Origin: Spirochaetota bacterium | GTDB taxonomy: Bacteria; Spirochaetota; UBA4802; UBA5368 | DNA: 43,796 nt | Reading direction: 5' to 3' | NCBI GenBank assembly: GCA_018263175.1 | Contig: JADFDB010000006.1 | Span: 1-43,796 of the forward strand | Shown: positions 24,868 to 35,722 of the stretch, one piece after another | Layout of the letters: each line of letters opens with the position of its first letter | Position numbering within the stretch: the stretch's first letter is position 1 | Translations under genes and position numbers: made by a program | The notes under the pieces: generated by a model | The model's input: the letters and a program-made list of their open reading frames with translations, nothing else | What the model was told of the DNA's origin: nothing | The model's database searches: none

Positions 24868-26347
24868 CGGCGTTCCCGCGGCGTTCACGAACGGCCATGT
24901 AACGGGAGACATTGCCGATGGACCGCACGGCGGAGCCGAGATCGTCGAACACCGGGATGCCGCGGGAGAGAAAGGCCGCTCGCGCGGAACGCATCAGCTT
25001 TTCCACATCCATCGAATCCGCTCCGCGCAGGTGATTGGGGAGCACCGCGACCACGGGCTTCCCCCCGGCGTCGACGGCCTCCCGCGCGGCGTCGGCGAGT
25101 GCCTCGACCGGTACGATCTCCTCGAGGGGGGGATTGCTGAACATGCCGAGCGCCGCCTTGTAGTGGTAGAGGAGCTGAACGAGCACCTGGATGTCCACGC
25201 GCTCGTCGCGCGCGGCGAGAAGCAGCACGTCCCTGAGTATGTTCGCCGGCACGTAGGGGTTCGCCACGTCGATCGGGTTCGCCGCGCTCGATCCCGGTTT
25301 CGGCAGCAGGGCCATAATCGCCTCCTGTAAATCCGCCGCGAGCACGGGCAGCTCCATGCCGTACGCGTCAGCCGCGTCCGCGGCCGCGACGCCGAGCGCG
25401 CCGCCGCCGCCCACGATGCTGATGCCGCGATAGCGCCGCCACGGCAGGCGGGTGAACGCGAGGGCCGTGTCGGCCATCGCGGGGATCGAGTCGACGCTGA
25501 CGGCGTTGCACTGGCGAAGCAGCGAGTCCCATATAACGCGCGAGCCGCCCATGGACGCCGTGTGGCTCGCGACGGCCTTGCCTCCGGCCTCGGACAGGCC
25601 GCCCTTGTAAACGATCACCGGCTTTCCGGCACAGACGTCGCGAAGGCGCGAGTAAAAACACCTCCCGTCGTCCACGCCCTCTATGTACATCCCGATGATG
25701 TCCGTCTGCGGGTCCCTGCCGAAATATTCGAGCAGTTCGGTTTCGCGCAGGTCCGCGCCGTTTCCGAAGCTGATCGCTGCGCTGAATCCGATGCCGTGCC
25801 ATGTGCCCATGTGCGCGATATCGATGGTATGGCCGCCGCTCTGCGACAGGAAGGCGAAACGGCCGGCCTCGCGCGAGAGGGCCGGGCCCGGCAGCAGGGT
25901 GAGCCCGCCGCGGGGACTGTACACGCCGAAGCAGTTGGGGCCGATGACGCGGATCCCCCGCGCGGCGATGGCACGCACGCGCTCCTCGAGGGCCGCTCCC
26001 TCCGGCGTCCCCGATTCCCTGAAGCCGGCGGACAAAATTTCGGCCCCCGCGGCGCCCTTCCGCCTGCACGACTCGAGCGCGTCGGGAACGAGGTGGGCGG
26101 GAAGAGCGATGATGGCGAAATCGATATCGCCAGGAATGGCCTCGACGCTGGTGCGGATATCGAGCCCATGGATGGAGCCGCCCTTCGGATTGACCGGGAA
26201 GAGCTCGCCATCGAAGCCGATGCTTATGAGCGAGGATAAAATTCCGCTTCCGAAGCCGAATCCGCTCGAGGTTACGCCCACAACCGCGACCCTCCGCGGG
26301 TTGAGGATCCGTTCCATCGTTTCGGCGGCTCTGTCCGTGGTGTTCAT
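24857..26347 (-). CDS. NDP-forming acyl-CoA synthetase, alpha (CoA-binding) subunit only
   Basis: 496 residues. An N-terminal CoA-binding Rossmann domain (VAVVGVTSSGFGFGSGILSS, LFPVNPKGGSIHGL, IIALPAHLVPDALESC) is followed by succinyl-CoA-ligase-like domains. These carry VIGPNCFGVYSPRGG, the active-site loop AFLSQSGGHTIDIA, and ASHTASMGGS near the phosphorylated His. This matches the alpha part of ADP-forming acetyl-CoA synthetases and Pat-like proteins. No ATP-grasp beta domain is fused or adjacent, so a distant beta subunit or another role is implied. The start has GGGAG nine bases upstream. It is convergent to the vWA gene with an 11-base overlap. Confidence 0.8.
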   Translation of the reverse strand: MNTTDRAAETMERILNPRRVAVVGVTSSGFGFGSGILSSLISIGFDGELFPVNPKGGSIHGLDIRTSVEAIPGDIDFAIIALPAHLVPDALESCRRKGAAGAEILSAGFRESGTPEGAALEERVRAIAARGIRVIGPNCFGVYSPRGGLTLLPGPALSREAGRFAFLSQSGGHTIDIAHMGTWHGIGFSAAISFGNGADLRETELLEYFGRDPQTDIIGMYIEGVDDGRCFYSRLRDVCAGKPVIVYKGGLSEAGGKAVASHTASMGGSRVIWDSLLRQCNAVSVDSIPAMADTALAFTRLPWRRYRGISIVGGGGALGVAAADAADAYGMELPVLAADLQEAIMALLPKPGSSAANPIDVANPYVPANILRDVLLLAARDERVDIQVLVQLLYHYKAALGMFSNPPLEEIVPVEALADAAREAVDAGGKPVVAVLPNHLRGADSMDVEKLMRSARAAFLSRGIPVFDDLGSAVRSIGNVSRYMAVRERRGNAVSP

Positions 26348-26460
26348 GAATGTCGTCTCCCGTCGGCAAGCGCGTGTTGGACGGCGTGCGATGAGCGCTC
26401 CGCAATCAAAAATGAGACGGAGCGGAGCGTGAATGTCAACCGCTTATTGGGCTTTTGCGC

Positions 26461-26489
26461 TTGACGTTCCCGTATTAATGGGATATATT
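26461..26489 (+). promoter_or_regulatory. Sigma70-type promoter for clpB
   Basis: TTGACG and TATATT are separated by 17 bases. The spacer contains an imperfect inverted repeat (TCCC..GGGA) overlapping the -10 side, a possible operator. No CIRCE element (TTAGCACTC) is present in the 308-base gap 26348-26655; a short GGGGAG/CTCCCC hairpin lies at 26503-26522. Confidence 0.5.
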
Positions 26490-26655
26490 TTAATCAGCGG
26501 CGGGGGAGCGGCGTTCCTCCCCTTCCTGGAATAGCCGTTATATAGACAAAAAAAGAGACGCTCCGCATTGTGCTTGCAGTATACCATCCGGCATCTCCAT
26601 AGTTCCGTCGATGTATCGCCTGCCTCGTGTGTTATAACGTTTGGAGGATGTAGAT

Positions 26656-29235
<2,580 letters not shown>

Positions 29236-29319
29236 TCGCTCCGCGGACGGCGCCGGACGGCTGCGCGCCGCCGGGGCCCCGCTCCGCGGCACGGGGGACG
29301 CCTGCACTATCCTCATGGA

Positions 29320-29341
29320 GCCCGCGAATTGAAGCGCGGGC
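29320..29341. terminator. Hairpin downstream of clpB, no T-run
   Basis: GCCCGCG and CGCGGGC (seven-base stem, eight-base loop) lie 85 bases after the clpB stop, in the 141-base gap before a convergent gene. It lacks a U-tract, so termination or transcript protection is only a suggestion. Confidence 0.35.
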
Positions 29342-29376
29342 GGAGTTAATGCCAATCGAAGCGGCTGCCCTCCGGT

Positions 29377-30006
29377 TTATATCCAGCCGAGCACGCCTGC
29401 GAAGACGATGATCGCGGCGGCATTCACCGCGAAAAGACTCCCGATAACGGTGGCCTGCGTTCGGGGCTTCCAATCATAACAGAACATGGACACCACGAAA
29501 AACGGTATGTATACGGTTATGAACACCGGGAAGGCCCCCCACCACGGATAGACCCACACGAAGGCGGGCGTCTTGACGAGAAATATCTCGAAGATCGAGA
29601 AGAAGGCCGCGTTGCCGATCGCGAATACGAGGCGGTTGTTGACGCCCAGTATCTTAACCGTCGGATCGGCGGGCAGCAGCTTGCTGAAGACGAGCCCCGC
29701 GATGGAGAACATCAGGGAGAGCTCGACCCCGACTCCGATGAGCAGCAGGAATGCCGTTCCCGTGGGGGCCGTCCAGAGGGCATGTCCGGAAAAATGCTGC
29801 ACGAGCGCGTTAACGATCTCGACGAACCAGTGCACCATGTAGAGGGAAAGGCCCGCGGCGACTCCCTTCCAGTTCTTTTTAGAAATTTCGTTAAAATACA
29901 CATAGACCACAAGCGCAAGAAGCGTGATAACGTACCATTGAAACGGCTGTCCGCTTCGGAGCAGATCGAGCGCCTGCGTCGTCGCTTCGGGATTGTTGAG
30001 GTTCAT
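29377..30006 (-). CDS. Six-helix integral membrane protein, function unknown
   Basis: 209 residues with about six hydrophobic segments (for example QWYVITLLALVVYVYF, GVAAGLSLYMVHWFVEIVNAL, PVFITVYIPFFVVSMFCYD). Conserved-looking polar spots inside the membrane (MVHWFVEIVN, SIFEIFLVKTPAFVWVYPWW) suggest a ligand or cofactor site but no family is recognised. The start at 30006 is chosen for GGAGG eight bases upstream; the ORF track's 30090 start adds a segment with no signal or ribosome site. It faces clpB convergently and is divergent from the adenylate cyclase. Confidence 0.65.
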   Translation of the reverse strand: MNLNNPEATTQALDLLRSGQPFQWYVITLLALVVYVYFNEISKKNWKGVAAGLSLYMVHWFVEIVNALVQHFSGHALWTAPTGTAFLLLIGVGVELSLMFSIAGLVFSKLLPADPTVKILGVNNRLVFAIGNAAFFSIFEIFLVKTPAFVWVYPWWGAFPVFITVYIPFFVVSMFCYDWKPRTQATVIGSLFAVNAAAIIVFAGVLGWI

Positions 30007-30116
30007 AGTATCATCCTCCGGGCTTAGATGGTTTTGCCGCACCGCATGAATGGCGTATAAAGGCGTTGCTGGAGTGCACGTACAGTGCATACGAAGATAT
30101 GACTTATTGCAATCAG

Positions 30117-30167
30117 AAAACGGCCGCCCGATAGCGGCCGGAGACTAGTACGGGGCCGTTTGTTTTT
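30117..30167 (+). promoter_or_regulatory. Compound hairpin with T-run in divergent gap
   Basis: In the 290-base gap between divergent genes, CGGCCGC/GCGGCCG forms one hairpin. The outer AAACGGCC can instead pair with GGCCGTTT, which is followed by GTTTTTT. Two mutually exclusive stems, one ending in a U-tract, recall an attenuator upstream of the cyclase gene. No known riboswitch class is recognised. Confidence 0.35.
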
Positions 30168-30296
30168 TATAAGAATTTAACGTCATACAACGGTTTTTCA
30201 CGTGATTTTTTTAAGCACCGGTGGTATCCTGTCCCGGGGCTTCGGCGGTCGGACACGCCGGGGCTTCAACAAACTCAGCAACTACAGACGGTTACA

Positions 30297-32015
30297 ATGA
30301 AAAGTCGAGAAACGGGAAGTCTCTTCGGTAAAAACATCGGCGGGACGCGCATCGTCCCGGTGGCGTTCAAGATCATCCTGATCTTCGCCCTCTTCATCCT
30401 CATCTCCAATCTGACCAGCAACTACGTGAATCTCGTATTCAACCGCACGAAGATGGTCAACATGATGCGGCAGCTGCTCGCCAAGGATCTCAAGGACATC
30501 TATGTGTTCTGCAACAACCAGTTCGAGATCTATAATTACAACAAGGATCTGACGGGGTCCCTCGCCGGCATCGAGAACCGTGCGCGGAATGAGTTTTCCA
30601 AGCACAAGTCGGTTCTGCTCGGCGTGAGGCCCGACGGCGCCATCCTTTTCCAGGCCTCGAACTTCGGGAAGTCCGAATCCTTTGCGGACTCCGGGACGCT
30701 CGCCGCGCTCAACGAGGGGCTCGCGAAGAATACGGGAGAGGGGGTCGTCCAGTTCAGCTTCAACGGCGAGGCCTATTTCGGCATCTACAAGTATAATCCC
30801 AAGTGGGAGGTCTTCATCATACGCGCCGAGGAGCAGAGCGAGTTCTACGAGGAATCGCGCGCCGTCTTTCGGGACGTGAGCGTCATAATCCTCGTCATTA
30901 CCGTTATCTGCGGCATCGTGGGCGTGTATGTTCTGCGCTATGTACTGCGCTTTATCGACATCATCACGACCGAAATTATGACGATGCTTGACGAGCAGCA
31001 GCTCCGCATCATCAACCTCAAGGGCGCGCCGAACGACGACATCACCTTCCTCGGGGTGGCGTTCAACTCGCTCGCGAGCACCATTTCTAATCTGCTCAAT
31101 ATCTTCCGGAAATTCGCGAACCGGGACGTGGTCATAAAGGCCTATCGCGACCGCGAGGTGCGCCTTGAGGGGAAACAGAGCGATCTGGCCATCCTCTTCT
31201 CGGACATCAAGAGCTTCACCTTCATCACCGAAACCCTCGGGGCCGACATCATCAAGCTCCTGAACCTCCACTACGATCAGGCGATACGGAGGGTGGTCGA
31301 GCACGACGGCATTATCGGGTCGATCATCGGCGACGCGCTGCTCGCGGTATTCGGCGCCCTGGACCAGTACGAAGACGAGCACAAAAATAAATCGTACCAG
31401 GCGGTCATCGTGGCCTATACGCTTCAGGACCTGACGAAGAGGCTGCGGGCCGATATGGCCGCGAAGAAGAAGGAGATCGAAAAGAACAAGGGCCGTCTCA
31501 ACGAGGACCAGGAGAGGGTGTATCAGGCCGTGCTGCTCGAGATCGGCGTGGGGATCGACGGCGGGCTTGTCTTTTACGGCAACATCGGCTCCCACATACG
31601 CATGACCAACACGGTCATCGGCGATAACGTAAACGCTGCATCGCGCCTCGAGGGACTTACGCGCGAGTATAAGCTGCCCGTGATCTGTTCCGAATACATC
31701 AAGGACGACATCGAGGCGAGCGAAAACGCCGGCGAAATACGCTTTATCGAAATCGACGTCGTAAAGGTTAAAGGGAAAACCGAGGGCAAGAGGATATACT
31801 GGCCCGTTTTGGAAAAGGATTATACGAAAACCCTGGAAAAGAGCATGAAGGCCTTTTCCGCGGGGCTCGAGCTGTATTACAGGGGTGACTGGCGCAAGGC
31901 GCACCAGCTTTTCAAGCGCTGCACCCTTCCGGTCGGTGAGGTCTTCGCCGGGCGGACCGCCGACACTACTCCACCGAAGAACTGGAATGGCATATGGGAA
32001 ATGAAAACGAAATAA
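30297..32015 (+). CDS. Membrane class III adenylate/guanylate cyclase with periplasmic sensor and HAMP
   Basis: 572 residues: TM1 (about 20-42), an exported sensor region of about 150 residues, TM2 (about 197-220), a HAMP-like linker, and a class III cyclase domain (about 295-495). Metal-binding aspartates are Asp303 in AILFSDIKSFTFI and Asp346 in GSIIGDALLAVFG; NTVIGDNVNAASRLEG carries the transition-state Asn and Arg. An unusual lysine/glutamate-rich insertion (MAAKKKEIEKNKGRLNEDQE) interrupts the cyclase core. The C-terminal tail (GLELYYRGDWRKAHQLFKRC, WNGIWEMKTK) is the short helical ending seen in many such cyclases. cAMP is the likely product, inferred. It overlaps the next gene by 22 bases. 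Confidence 0.85.
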   Translation: MKSRETGSLFGKNIGGTRIVPVAFKIILIFALFILISNLTSNYVNLVFNRTKMVNMMRQLLAKDLKDIYVFCNNQFEIYNYNKDLTGSLAGIENRARNEFSKHKSVLLGVRPDGAILFQASNFGKSESFADSGTLAALNEGLAKNTGEGVVQFSFNGEAYFGIYKYNPKWEVFIIRAEEQSEFYEESRAVFRDVSVIILVITVICGIVGVYVLRYVLRFIDIITTEIMTMLDEQQLRIINLKGAPNDDITFLGVAFNSLASTISNLLNIFRKFANRDVVIKAYRDREVRLEGKQSDLAILFSDIKSFTFITETLGADIIKLLNLHYDQAIRRVVEHDGIIGSIIGDALLAVFGALDQYEDEHKNKSYQAVIVAYTLQDLTKRLRADMAAKKKEIEKNKGRLNEDQERVYQAVLLEIGVGIDGGLVFYGNIGSHIRMTNTVIGDNVNAASRLEGLTREYKLPVICSEYIKDDIEASENAGEIRFIEIDVVKVKGKTEGKRIYWPVLEKDYTKTLEKSMKAFSAGLELYYRGDWRKAHQLFKRCTLPVGEVFAGRTADTTPPKNWNGIWEMKTK

Positions 32016-33214
32016 AAGACCTCGAGCCGGTTGAGGATGGCACATCGATATTTCTCCCCGAGGCGATACAGGATCCCGACGGAAAGCCACCGGAGTACTC
32101 GCTTAACAATGAATTCGCGAGGGCGAAGCGAAACCGTAACTACGGGTTCTACCTGCTTGTGGCCGGTTTCATGGTGGCGCTCATCGTCGGGACGCTGATG
32201 CTCGCCCAGCTCATTCAGGAGCGGTTCAACCGGGAGGAGGTCGCGATCACCGCTTTCGAGGACATGCGGCTCATCGAGATTCTCGACAAGGCCCGAAGGC
32301 TCGAGAGCGAGCTGGAACAGGCCCGTACGCGCATGAACGATACCCGCGGCACGATGAACGACGAGCTGGCCCGCGCGAAAGACGAGGAGACGAAGGCCGC
32401 GATCCAGGCGAAATATCGCGCCCGATTGAAAAATCAGCGACAGGAGGTCGCGGCGATCCAGCAGAAGCTCGATACGCACGACGTCCGTCTGCAGGAAAAT
32501 ATCAAGAAGGCCGAGGCCCTGGTCAGCAACTATCAGAAACTGCACAATATCGAGATGGAAAAGCAGAGGCGCTATTACGAGAACCGTATAGCCGAGACGG
32601 TCTTAAAATACAATCCGCACTTCACCGAGCGGGACCTGCGGCGTATACTCGGAGAAAAAAGTCCTGCGCTGGAGAAAGGCGTACCTAAGTTCAACGAGTT
32701 TAAAAAGGAGCTGACGAGCGACGCGCGGTACACCGAGTCCGAGTTCATCGAGATGCGGCGCATGCAGTCGGACCAGATGGCCGTCATCGGCCGGATGAAC
32801 CGTATACCCTACGTCAATTCGGTCGCCCCGACGCTCGATAAGATCGAATACTTTGCGCGCGAGCTTACCGGCCGCTATGAGAGGATGTGGAGCGGGCTGG
32901 CGGATTCGGTGAAGGTAAAGAGCGCGCAGCTCAATCATTTCCGGTATGCCTTCGATTATCTGGCCCGGACCGAACCGGAAAGCGGCTATATCGTCGATCC
33001 GCGCGATACCGACGCAATCTTCGTACACCTGCGGGCGGTCCATGCGGTAAAGGACGGGACCACGGCGATGGTATTCCGCGAGGACGACGAGTACGTGGGC
33101 AGAATACAATTTTACGCGGCGGGCGCGGGAGTATTGGCGCGGGTCGTGGAGATCCAGGAGGGCAGGAAGATACAGCCCTTCGACAGAATTCTTATCAAGG
33201 TGCGACAGGAGTGA
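31994..33214 (+). CDS. Membrane-anchored coiled-coil protein, function unknown
   Basis: 406 residues. A cytoplasmic N-terminus (about 48 residues), one membrane helix (YGFYLLVAGFMVALIVGTLMLAQLI), then a long extracytoplasmic part. Its first ~130 residues are coiled coil (LDKARRLESELEQARTRMND onward), followed by an alpha/beta C-terminal domain (GYIVDPRDTDAIFVHLRAVH, EDDEYVGRIQFYAAGAGVLA). It starts inside the end of the cyclase gene (22-base overlap) and is followed after two bases by the next gene, so these three form one unit. It may relay or gate an envelope signal to the cyclase; that is only an inference from context. Confidence 0.7.
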   Translation: MGNENEIKDLEPVEDGTSIFLPEAIQDPDGKPPEYSLNNEFARAKRNRNYGFYLLVAGFMVALIVGTLMLAQLIQERFNREEVAITAFEDMRLIEILDKARRLESELEQARTRMNDTRGTMNDELARAKDEETKAAIQAKYRARLKNQRQEVAAIQQKLDTHDVRLQENIKKAEALVSNYQKLHNIEMEKQRRYYENRIAETVLKYNPHFTERDLRRILGEKSPALEKGVPKFNEFKKELTSDARYTESEFIEMRRMQSDQMAVIGRMNRIPYVNSVAPTLDKIEYFARELTGRYERMWSGLADSVKVKSAQLNHFRYAFDYLARTEPESGYIVDPRDTDAIFVHLRAVHAVKDGTTAMVFREDDEYVGRIQFYAAGAGVLARVVEIQEGRKIQPFDRILIKVRQE

Positions 33215-33216
33215 GT

Positions 33217-33978
33217 ATGAAACGATTCGCGATCGTGCTGATGATGCTGGCGCTCGCCGGGGCGGCCCGGCTCGACGCCTATGACTGGGCCTCGGCGAAC
33301 ATCGCCGTGGACGGGGAGGAGAAGGACAACGGCCGGACTGTTCTGACGCTCAGGGACGGCGAAGGCAGGGTCTTCGTACTGGGGTACGATGCCGAGCCGG
33401 CCGATGCGACAGTACAGCGGATACTGAAGCTTAAAGACGATTTTAACGCCTGGGAGCACATTAAAATCGGCAGGATGAACTTCGAATACTCCAGGGACGT
33501 GCTCGAGGTCAACCTGGTGCCCTCCGATTTTACGTACAAGGGGATAAACGTGCTCGACTACCTGCCGGCGGGGCTGCTCTTCTCGTATTATGACACGATG
33601 TATTATAATTATCGCATAACGCGAGACAAGATGTTCGTCCGCGTTTACGGCGAGTACGTCACCGAGGAAGAGCTCTGCGAGAAGACGATTGCCGCCGTGA
33701 GCGACCCCCTGGCCTATATAAGGGCCCGCGATCCGGAATATCTGCTGCAAAGGCTCGACCGCCTCGTTAACGCGATGATGGCCTTTGAAAGCAAGGGGCT
33801 CTTCGGCTCGGCGAAGCCCATAGAGCGCAGGATCGTGCAGCGCATAGTCGAAATCAAGCGGCAGAACCCGGCGTATAAGCGCAAGGATATCGTCAAGGTG
33901 CTCGACAGGGAAAAGATCTCGATCGGCGAAAAAGAGGTCGGTGTGGTTCTGGGGATATACTATAACGAGTTTGAATAA
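33217..33978 (+). CDS. Exported protein, function unknown
   Basis: 253 residues with a signal peptide (MKRFAIVLMMLALAGAARLDA). The mature protein has no membrane helix; it contains VNLVPSDFTYKGINVLDYLP and DTMYYNYRITRDKMFVRVYG, then a helical C-terminal half (AYIRARDPEYLLQRLDRLVN, ERRIVQRIVEIKRQNPAYKRK). AGGAG lies directly before the ATG, two bases after the stop of the coiled-coil gene. Third gene of the cyclase unit; a 54-base palindrome follows. Confidence 0.7.
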   Translation: MKRFAIVLMMLALAGAARLDAYDWASANIAVDGEEKDNGRTVLTLRDGEGRVFVLGYDAEPADATVQRILKLKDDFNAWEHIKIGRMNFEYSRDVLEVNLVPSDFTYKGINVLDYLPAGLLFSYYDTMYYNYRITRDKMFVRVYGEYVTEEELCEKTIAAVSDPLAYIRARDPEYLLQRLDRLVNAMMAFESKGLFGSAKPIERRIVQRIVEIKRQNPAYKRKDIVKVLDREKISIGEKEVGVVLGIYYNEFE

Positions 33979-34004
33979 GCGTACGGACGCCCCGTGATGC
34001 GGCC

Positions 34005-34058
34005 GGTGGGATAAAACGAAGGCGCGGTTATATAACCGCGCCTTCGTTTTATCCCACC
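34005..34058. terminator. 54-base perfect palindrome (terminator-like)
   Basis: Two exact 27-base complementary arms (arm begins GGTGGGATAAAACGAAGGCG) meet at TTATATAA. The inner part, GGCGCGG/CCGCGCC flanked by AAAACGAA/TTCGTTTT, has the form of a bidirectional intrinsic terminator after the three-gene cyclase unit. It is much longer than usual. Confidence 0.8.
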
Positions 34059-34157
34059 AAAAATCTTCTCGCCTTTTTCGCATGACCGCTGTAAAATCGG
34101 GCTATTGTCGTGTGAACGGCCTGCATTCAGGAAAGTATATATAAGGAGGTTGGTGCA

Positions 34158-35630
34158 ATGAAAAGGGTATTTAAATGGCTCGGCATCGCCATCGGTGTGC
34201 TGGTACTTGTCATCATCGCGGCGGGCGTCGCCATCATGCTCATCGTCGACAAGGACATGATAGACGCGCAGATGGAAAACGCGCTCAATCGGCAGGTCTC
34301 GATCGGTGCGATCGATGTAAGCGTCTTTTCGGTGGTTTCGGGCATAGAGGTAAAGGATGTCAAAATTTCCAATTTCAAAACACCCGCCCAGCGGGAGGCG
34401 CTTAAGGGGAAGCCCGTTTCCGCGAACGAGTTGTTCGTAGGATTGTCATCGTTCACCTTCAAGCTCAAGTTTTTACCCCTGTTGAAGAAACAGGTTGAGC
34501 TTCGCGAGCTCGTGCTGTTGGAGCCGGTCATCAACGTGGTCCGCTATCCGAGCGGGCTGTTCAATTTTTCGGACCTTCTCGCTCCGAAGAAGATGACGGC
34601 TGAGGAAAAGGCTGAAGCGTTGAAAAAACAGCAGGAAGAGGCGAAAAAGAAGGCCGAGGAGGCGAAACAGCCGCAGAAAGCGTTTACGGCCGACGATCTT
34701 CCCGTGGAGATCGCGATCGGCAAGGTCGGCATCGAAAAGGGTCTTGTTTCGTTCGTCGACCAGGGGCTGAAACAGAGTTTCTCCATTTACAATCTGACGG
34801 CGCTCGTGCATTCAATCGAGATCGACCCTAAAGACCTCGCCAAAAAGAATTCGGTTAAACTGAAAATTGAGACGGGAATCAAGACCGTCGGCCAGGTGCA
34901 GACCGGAAGCGTTAAAAGCTTCGATGTGGGGCTTTCAATAAACGGTACGCTGAAGCCCTTCGATCCGAGGTCGAAAAAGGTCGACCCCGAGCTGTCGGCG
35001 AAGGTGGGATCGGGCTATGGTACGCTTACGGGGTTGCAGATATTCGAGAAACTGAAGGAGGTCGAGCAGCTCGAAAAGTACTGCGGGAAGTTCAGCTTTC
35101 TTAAAGGGGACGTTAAATGGAAGAACGCCTATGTCTCCGTATGGTACAAGGGCGGCACGGTTAAGCTGACCGACGGTAGGATTGCGACCGATGATTACGC
35201 GCTCAACTTTGCCGGCATGACGAACATCAACACAAAGGCCGTCGGGATGGACATGGACATGCTCCTGGCGGAGAAGCATAACAAGCCGATCCGCGAAGGA
35301 ATCGCCAAAAATGTCGAGAAGGGCATAAAGGCGGCGAAGCTCGAAAAATATGTTAAAACTGAAAAGGTCGCGGACTCGGCGATGAAGTCGCTGACGAACA
35401 AGGACGGCAAGGTCTATCTGCAGTACAAGGTGACCGGAACGATGGCGAAGCCCGATGTGAGGCTCGTGGCGCCGAAGCTGCCGGGCATCGGCGATCTCGT
35501 CAAGGACGCGGCGGGCGACATTAAGGACGTTGTCCAGGAGAAGGCCGAGAAAAAGGTCGAAAAGGCCGTGGACAAGCAGAAAGACAAGGCGAAGAGCAAG
35601 GCTACAAAAAAGCTTAAGAAACTCTTTTAA
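34158..35630 (+). CDS. AsmA-like inner-membrane-anchored protein
   Basis: 490 residues. One N-terminal membrane helix (MKRVFKWLGIAIGVLVLVII) is followed by the AsmA-type beginning DKDMIDAQMENALNRQVSIG, then repeated beta-rich segments (VELRELVLLEPVINVVRYPS, GLFNFSDLLAP). A lysine/glutamate helix insert (EEKAEALKKQQEEAKKKAEE) and a long lysine-rich C-terminus (KAVDKQKDKAKSKATKKLKK) are unusual. AsmA relatives shape the outer membrane and move phospholipids between membranes; that role is inferred. The start has AAGGAGG eight bases upstream. A perfect palindromic terminator lies 17 bases after its stop. Confidence 0.75.
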   Translation: MKRVFKWLGIAIGVLVLVIIAAGVAIMLIVDKDMIDAQMENALNRQVSIGAIDVSVFSVVSGIEVKDVKISNFKTPAQREALKGKPVSANELFVGLSSFTFKLKFLPLLKKQVELRELVLLEPVINVVRYPSGLFNFSDLLAPKKMTAEEKAEALKKQQEEAKKKAEEAKQPQKAFTADDLPVEIAIGKVGIEKGLVSFVDQGLKQSFSIYNLTALVHSIEIDPKDLAKKNSVKLKIETGIKTVGQVQTGSVKSFDVGLSINGTLKPFDPRSKKVDPELSAKVGSGYGTLTGLQIFEKLKEVEQLEKYCGKFSFLKGDVKWKNAYVSVWYKGGTVKLTDGRIATDDYALNFAGMTNINTKAVGMDMDMLLAEKHNKPIREGIAKNVEKGIKAAKLEKYVKTEKVADSAMKSLTNKDGKVYLQYKVTGTMAKPDVRLVAPKLPGIGDLVKDAAGDIKDVVQEKAEKKVEKAVDKQKDKAKSKATKKLKKLF

Positions 35631-35646
35631 GACGCCGTTTTCGGAG

Positions 35647-35688
35647 CGGCAAAAAAGCGGCATCGATATCGATGCCGCTTTTTTGCCG
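35647..35688. terminator. 42-base perfect palindromic bidirectional terminator
   Basis: Two exact 21-base arms (CGGCAAAAAAGCGGCATCGA...) with A6 on one side and T6 on the other, between two convergent genes. Confidence 0.9.
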
Positions 35689-35722
35689 TGCAGGCTTCTC
35701 GTGCCGGGTTATCATCGAATTA

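Noticed and set aside
26348-26655. CIRCE heat-shock operator upstream of clpB
   Set aside because: No TTAGCACTC/GAGTGCTAA pair was found in the gap.
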